Origin: Paenarthrobacter sp. PH39-S1
GTDB taxonomy: Bacteria; Actinomycetota; Actinomycetes; Actinomycetales; Micrococcaceae
Length of the DNA: 44,128 bases
Assembly (NCBI RefSeq): GCF_030063245.1
Contig: NZ_JASISR010000032.1
Span: 1-44,128 of the forward strand
Direction of reading: 5' to 3'
A model generated the notes under the pieces. The model searched no databases, was not told the DNA's origin, and saw only the letters and a list, made by a program, of their open reading frames with translations. A program made the translations under genes and the position numbers. Below are positions 40,834 to 44,128 of this stretch, one piece after another (the stretch's first letter is position 1; every line of letters begins with the position of its first letter).

Positions 40834-42735
40834 TCAGGCCCTCTTGGCCTTGCTCCCCGACAGCACGGGAGCGAAGAACTCGGCCAGTTCAGCAGTTGCG
40901 GGCAGCGGCTGGATGTTCGCCACGTACTGGTCCGGGCGTACGACGACGACCACGCCGTCGCGGGACAGCCCGCGCGCCTCGAAGATGTCATCGGCCTCGA
41001 CAACGCCGTAAACCTTCTCCAGATCCGTGAGCTGGTACGGGCCAACCTCGGGCTTAAACACGTCGGGCACGGCGTTGATGTCGATGTCCTGGTGCTTTTG
41101 CTGGTAGATGACCTTCACGTCGAACCAGGCATCGGCGTCGAGCCCCTGGGGGGTGGCGGCAAGCGGTGATTCCGGAGCGTTCGCAAGCCACTGTGCCAGG
41201 TCGGCGGTGGGCGACGCGGCACCGGGCTTGGCCGCATCGGCGAAGACGTAGATACGCCAGCGGCCGTCCGCGGTGGCCTGGTGGCCGAGGTGCAGGGTGT
41301 TGGTGTCGCAGACGCGGGAGACGCGGGCGGACTTGAAGCGCTTGCCAAGCGGGAACCCCGTGGCCAGGTCCTGGTGGGCGTCCCCGGAGGTGAGCATCGA
41401 GCGCGTGTACTGCGTCATGAACCCTGCCGGGAACTCGGCAGTGCGAACGTAGAAGTCCTCCAGCTCCGTGGGGTTGGCGAATTCCTCAGGCTTCTTGGCC
41501 ATCATCGTCGACCATTGCTTGTCGAAGTCGATGAGGTTCTTCGCAACGACCTGGCGCTCGGCGGAGTAGGTGTCCAGCAGCGACTCGGGGCTGCGGCCCT
41601 CGAGCACGTGGCCGAGCTTCCAGCCGAGGTTGAAGCCGTCCTGCATGGAGACGTTCATGCCCTGGCCGGCCTTGGCGCTGTGCGTGTGGCAGGCGTCGCC
41701 GGTAATGAAGACGCGCGGGCTGCGGGTGCCGCGGTCCTGCGCCAGAACGTCGTCGAACCGGTCGGTGAGGCGGTGGCCAACCTCGTAGACGCTATGCCAG
41801 GCAACGCTGCGCACGTCCACGGTATACGGGTGCATGATCTCGTTCGCCTTGGCAATGATCTGCTCGATGCTGGTCTTGCGCACGGCGCCGCGGTCGTCTG
41901 CAGGCACCTCACCCAAGTCCACGTACATCCGGAAGAGATGGCCGCCTTCGCGCGGGATCAGCAGGATGGATCCGCCGTCATGCGACTGGATGGCGCACTT
42001 GGTGCGGATGTCGGGAAAATCAGTTTTGGCCAGCACGTCCATGACGCCCCAGGCGTGGTTGGCGGCGTCGCCGGCGAGGGTGCAGCCGATCGAGGTGCGG
42101 ACCTTGCTGCGCGCGCCGTCGCAGCCGACGACGTATTTGGCGTGAACGATGCGCTCGGTGCCCTCGTCCGGTCCGGCGCTGCGGACCAGCGTGACCTTCA
42201 CGGGGTACTCGCCCTCGTCGGTGACCTCGAGCGACTGGAAGTCCCAGCCAAAGTCGGGGGTGAGGCGGCTGGGTGAGTTGGCCGCGACCTCGGCAAAGTA
42301 GTCGAGCACGCGGGCCTGGTTGACGATGAGGTGCGGGAACTCGCTGATGCCCATCTCGTCGTCGACTGCGCGGCCGCCGCGGACGATGTTCTTGGGGTCC
42401 TCGTCGCCCGGGCGCCAGAAGTTCATCTCGGTGAGCCAGTAGGCCTCCGCGGTGATCTGCTCGGCGAAACCGAACGCCTGGAAGGTCTCGACACTGCGTG
42501 CCTGGATGCCGTCGGCCTGGCCGAGCTCCAGCCGTCCACCGCGGCGTTCCACGAGGCGCGTGGTGATGTCCGGGAACTGGGCAAGCTGGGCAGCGACGAG
42601 CATGCCAGCCGGGCCCGAGCCCACGATGAGCACGTCCACGTCGTCGGGAAGTACCTCGGGGCGGTCGATGCCGACGCCGGCGGCCGGCTGGACCCTCGGG
42701 TCACCGGAAACGTATCCATGGTGGTGGAACTGCAC
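40834..42735 (-). CDS. FAD-dependent aromatic hydroxylase (MobA / phenol 2-monooxygenase family)
   Basis: A 633-residue class A flavoprotein hydroxylase. It has the FAD dinucleotide motif G39-S-G-P-A-G44 (DVLIVGSGPAGMLVAAQLA), the DG motif (VGCDGARSKVR) and the GD motif (VFITGDACHTHSAKAGQGMN). A C-terminal thioredoxin-like domain of about 170 residues follows, as in phenol hydroxylases. The start VQFHHHGYVSGDPR and overall sequence recall 3-hydroxybenzoate 4-monooxygenase (MobA). It could therefore hydroxylate 3-hydroxybenzoate or, in this context, a hydroxyphenylacetate to homoprotocatechuate. GTG at 42735 with GAGGAG upstream. It diverges from a LysR gene. Confidence 0.88.
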   Translation of the reverse strand: MQFHHHGYVSGDPRVQPAAGVGIDRPEVLPDDVDVLIVGSGPAGMLVAAQLAQFPDITTRLVERRGGRLELGQADGIQARSVETFQAFGFAEQITAEAYWLTEMNFWRPGDEDPKNIVRGGRAVDDEMGISEFPHLIVNQARVLDYFAEVAANSPSRLTPDFGWDFQSLEVTDEGEYPVKVTLVRSAGPDEGTERIVHAKYVVGCDGARSKVRTSIGCTLAGDAANHAWGVMDVLAKTDFPDIRTKCAIQSHDGGSILLIPREGGHLFRMYVDLGEVPADDRGAVRKTSIEQIIAKANEIMHPYTVDVRSVAWHSVYEVGHRLTDRFDDVLAQDRGTRSPRVFITGDACHTHSAKAGQGMNVSMQDGFNLGWKLGHVLEGRSPESLLDTYSAERQVVAKNLIDFDKQWSTMMAKKPEEFANPTELEDFYVRTAEFPAGFMTQYTRSMLTSGDAHQDLATGFPLGKRFKSARVSRVCDTNTLHLGHQATADGRWRIYVFADAAKPGAASPTADLAQWLANAPESPLAATPQGLDADAWFDVKVIYQQKHQDIDINAVPDVFKPEVGPYQLTDLEKVYGVVEADDIFEARGLSRDGVVVVVRPDQYVANIQPLPATAELAEFFAPVLSGSKAKRA

Positions 42736-42788
42736 AAGAATCTCCTCATTGCACTGTGGCGGCGCGTTCACCACCACTGAATTTAATT

Positions 42789-42817
42789 CACTATTTGAAT
42801 ATACAGTTCTAATAGTG
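42789..42817. promoter_or_regulatory. LysR-type operator candidate
   Basis: CACTATT (42789-42795) and AATAGTG (42811-42817) form a perfect inverted repeat with 15 bp between, in the AT-rich region separating the divergent monooxygenase and LysR genes. This suits the activator-binding site of LysR-type regulators. Confidence 0.55.
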
Positions 42818-42928
42818 CACACTAAGCATAATTGTGTGCGCCATCTCACGCAAGCCTGTGAGCTGGGCTGCCCTGGACGGCTGAGTTATATTCCGCGCCC
42901 GTTTCCGCATGGTCGGTAGAATTCCAGC

Positions 42929-43837
42929 ATGTTTCGCTACACCCTGCGGCAGGTGCTCCACTTTGTCGCCATCGCCGACCATGGCTCGATCCGGGCCGCT
43001 GCCGAGGCCACCCACGTCTCCCAGGCCGGGTTGTCGCTGGCCCTGACGGAACTGGAAAAGGCCCTCGGCGTTCAGCTGGCGGTCCGGCAAAAGGCGAAGG
43101 GCATCACCCTGACCAGCGCGGGGCACAGGTTCCTCGCCGACGCCCGCATGCTGTTGCGCCGGGCGGACGATCTCCAGGCGACCACCGCGGAATCACCGGA
43201 CGCCCTGGCGGGCCCCTTGGACCTCGGCTGCTACAGCACGCTGGCCGACTTCTGGGTTCCGCCCATCACGGCAGGTTTTGCCGCCGCCAACCCGCACTTG
43301 TCACTGACCATAACAGAGGGCCCACCGCTACAGCTCCAACTCGACATGCTCGAGGGCAGGCTTGACGCCGTCCTCACCCATACCCGGCACGTGGTCGACG
43401 GCGCCGAATACCAGGTCATCAGGGAGGGCCGGCCCTACGTGCTGGTGGGTGCCATGCACCGCCTGGCGGGGCGCAGCGGCGTCCGGCTGGCCGAACTGGC
43501 TGACGACGACATGGTCCTGCTCAACATTCCCACCGTTCGCGACAACCAACTGCCCAATCTGCGCGCGTCCGGCCTGGACCCGAAAATTGCATGGCGGTCC
43601 ACCAGCTTTGAGGCCGTGCGCGGCATGGTGGCCCGTGGCCTGGGCTACACCGTCCTGGTCCAGCGCCCACCCCTGGACGTCAGCTACGAGGGCCTTCCGG
43701 TGGTCCCTCTGCCCATCGAGGGCCCCATCGGGCACAGCGACATCTGCTTCGCCTACCCCGCCCGGCAAAAGCCCAGCCGCAAGCTGCAGGCGCTCATCGA
43801 CTACTGTGCCGCGTATTCCCCACCAGTTGGCCCGTAA
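42929..43837 (+). CDS. LysR-family transcriptional regulator
   Basis: A 302-residue LysR regulator. The N-terminal winged helix spans about 1-60 (LRQVLHFVAIADHGSIRAAA; HVSQAGLSLALTELEKALGV). The effector-binding domain covers about 90-295 (GPLDLGCYSTLADFWVPPIT; GMVARGLGYTVLVQRP). It most likely activates the divergent FAD monooxygenase gene in response to its aromatic substrate. The last codons (PPVGP-stop) are contained in the first unit of the downstream tandem repeat. Confidence 0.9.
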   Translation: MFRYTLRQVLHFVAIADHGSIRAAAEATHVSQAGLSLALTELEKALGVQLAVRQKAKGITLTSAGHRFLADARMLLRRADDLQATTAESPDALAGPLDLGCYSTLADFWVPPITAGFAAANPHLSLTITEGPPLQLQLDMLEGRLDAVLTHTRHVVDGAEYQVIREGRPYVLVGAMHRLAGRSGVRLAELADDDMVLLNIPTVRDNQLPNLRASGLDPKIAWRSTSFEAVRGMVARGLGYTVLVQRPPLDVSYEGLPVVPLPIEGPIGHSDICFAYPARQKPSRKLQALIDYCAAYSPPVGP

Positions 43838-44128
43838 AGCGCTGGCGCGCTTTTCGGGAACCTAACCAGCGTGGCCCCACCCACCAGTTGGCCCGTAAAG
43901 CGCTGGCGCGCTTTTCGGGAACCTAACCAGCGTGGCCCCACCCACCAGTTGGCCCGTAAAGCGCTGGCGCGCTTTTCGGGAACCTAACCAGCGTGGCCCC
44001 ACCCACCAGTTGGCCCGTAAAGCGCCGGCGCGCTTTTCGGGAACCTAACCAGCGTGGCCCCACCCACCAGTTGGCCCGTAAAGCGCCGGCGCGCTTTTCG
44101 GGAACCTAACCAGCGTGGCCCCACCCAC
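43819..44128. repeat. 61-bp tandem repeat array, each unit containing a terminator hairpin
   Basis: Five complete copies (43819-43879, 43880-43940, 43941-44001, 44002-44062, 44063-44123) and the first 5 bases of a sixth, cut by the window end. Each unit contains CCCGTAAAGCGC and GCGCTTTTCGGG around a 4-base loop: a 12-bp stem with one mismatch and a T-run, an intrinsic terminator. The first copy carries the LysR stop codon. Copies 1-3 have loop TGGC and copies 4-5 CGGC; otherwise the copies are identical. It is not a CRISPR array because there are no spacers. Confidence 0.9.

Noticed and set aside
43819-44128. CRISPR array
   Set aside because: The 61-bp units abut directly with no unique spacers, and each carries a terminator hairpin.

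Overview
The window looks like a chromosomal segment of a high-GC actinobacterium, most likely Arthrobacter or a close relative. The copper amine oxidase at 24515-26455 matches my memory of the Arthrobacter globiformis phenylethylamine oxidase over its whole length. The ring-cleavage dioxygenase at 36057-37130 matches the Arthrobacter/Brevibacterium homoprotocatechuate 2,3-dioxygenases, including the numbering of its active-site residues. Secretion signals, SenSR-like and SigB/SigF-like regulators and an MhuD-like protein also fit Actinobacteria. No rRNA, tRNA, CRISPR array or intact transposase was seen.

Left part (1-8.3 kb): a SigB/SigF-type sigma factor diverges from a compact three-gene set (heme-oxygenase-fold iron redox enzyme, family 2 glycosyltransferase, CDGSH iron-sulfur protein). 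A decayed SGNH hydrolase follows. Next is a NarL-type two-component system that diverges from a GlcG/HbpS-like lipoprotein and an ankyrin-repeat lipoprotein. This arrangement recalls the haem/redox-sensing SenS-SenR-HbpS system of Streptomyces.

Middle part (8.3-22.3 kb): an accessory zone rich in broken genes. It holds a deletion scar joining a truncated racemase to a truncated GntR regulator, a serine-recombinase stub, a frameshifted signal-peptide gene, methyltransferase and NTF2-like remnants, and a P450 without its N-terminal half. Intact genes between them are a 1213-residue secreted LTD/CotH/PKD protein, an ECF sigma factor fused to a zinc-finger domain, a DUF417 membrane protein, a GH15 glucoamylase/trehalase-like enzyme, a peroxiredoxin-like protein and a VOC protein. 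The [2Fe-2S] ferredoxin and ferredoxin reductase that would have served the P450 are intact.

Right part (22.4-44.1 kb): a nearly complete aromatic amine and aromatic acid catabolic island. Amine oxidase and aldehyde dehydrogenase would turn phenylethylamine, tyramine or dopamine into (hydroxy)phenylacetates, with an APC permease for uptake and TetR and AraC regulators. Genes at 32230-40308 encode the homoprotocatechuate meta-cleavage route: HpaD, HpaE, an unusual FAH-RraA fusion, HpaH, HpaI and a GabD-like succinate-semialdehyde dehydrogenase. The products would be pyruvate and succinate. A GntR regulator overlaps the fusion gene. Tandem 12-bp palindrome-like sites lie upstream of both the fusion gene and the distant MHS transporter, suggesting co-regulation. 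No HpaF isomerase or HpaBC hydroxylase is present; a MobA-like FAD monooxygenase with a divergent LysR regulator may supply a ring hydroxylation step. An MhuD-like haem-degrading monooxygenase ends the plus-strand run.

The window ends in five near-perfect copies of a 61-bp repeat, each carrying the stop codon and terminator hairpin of the LysR gene. This terminator array is the most unusual piece of DNA here.
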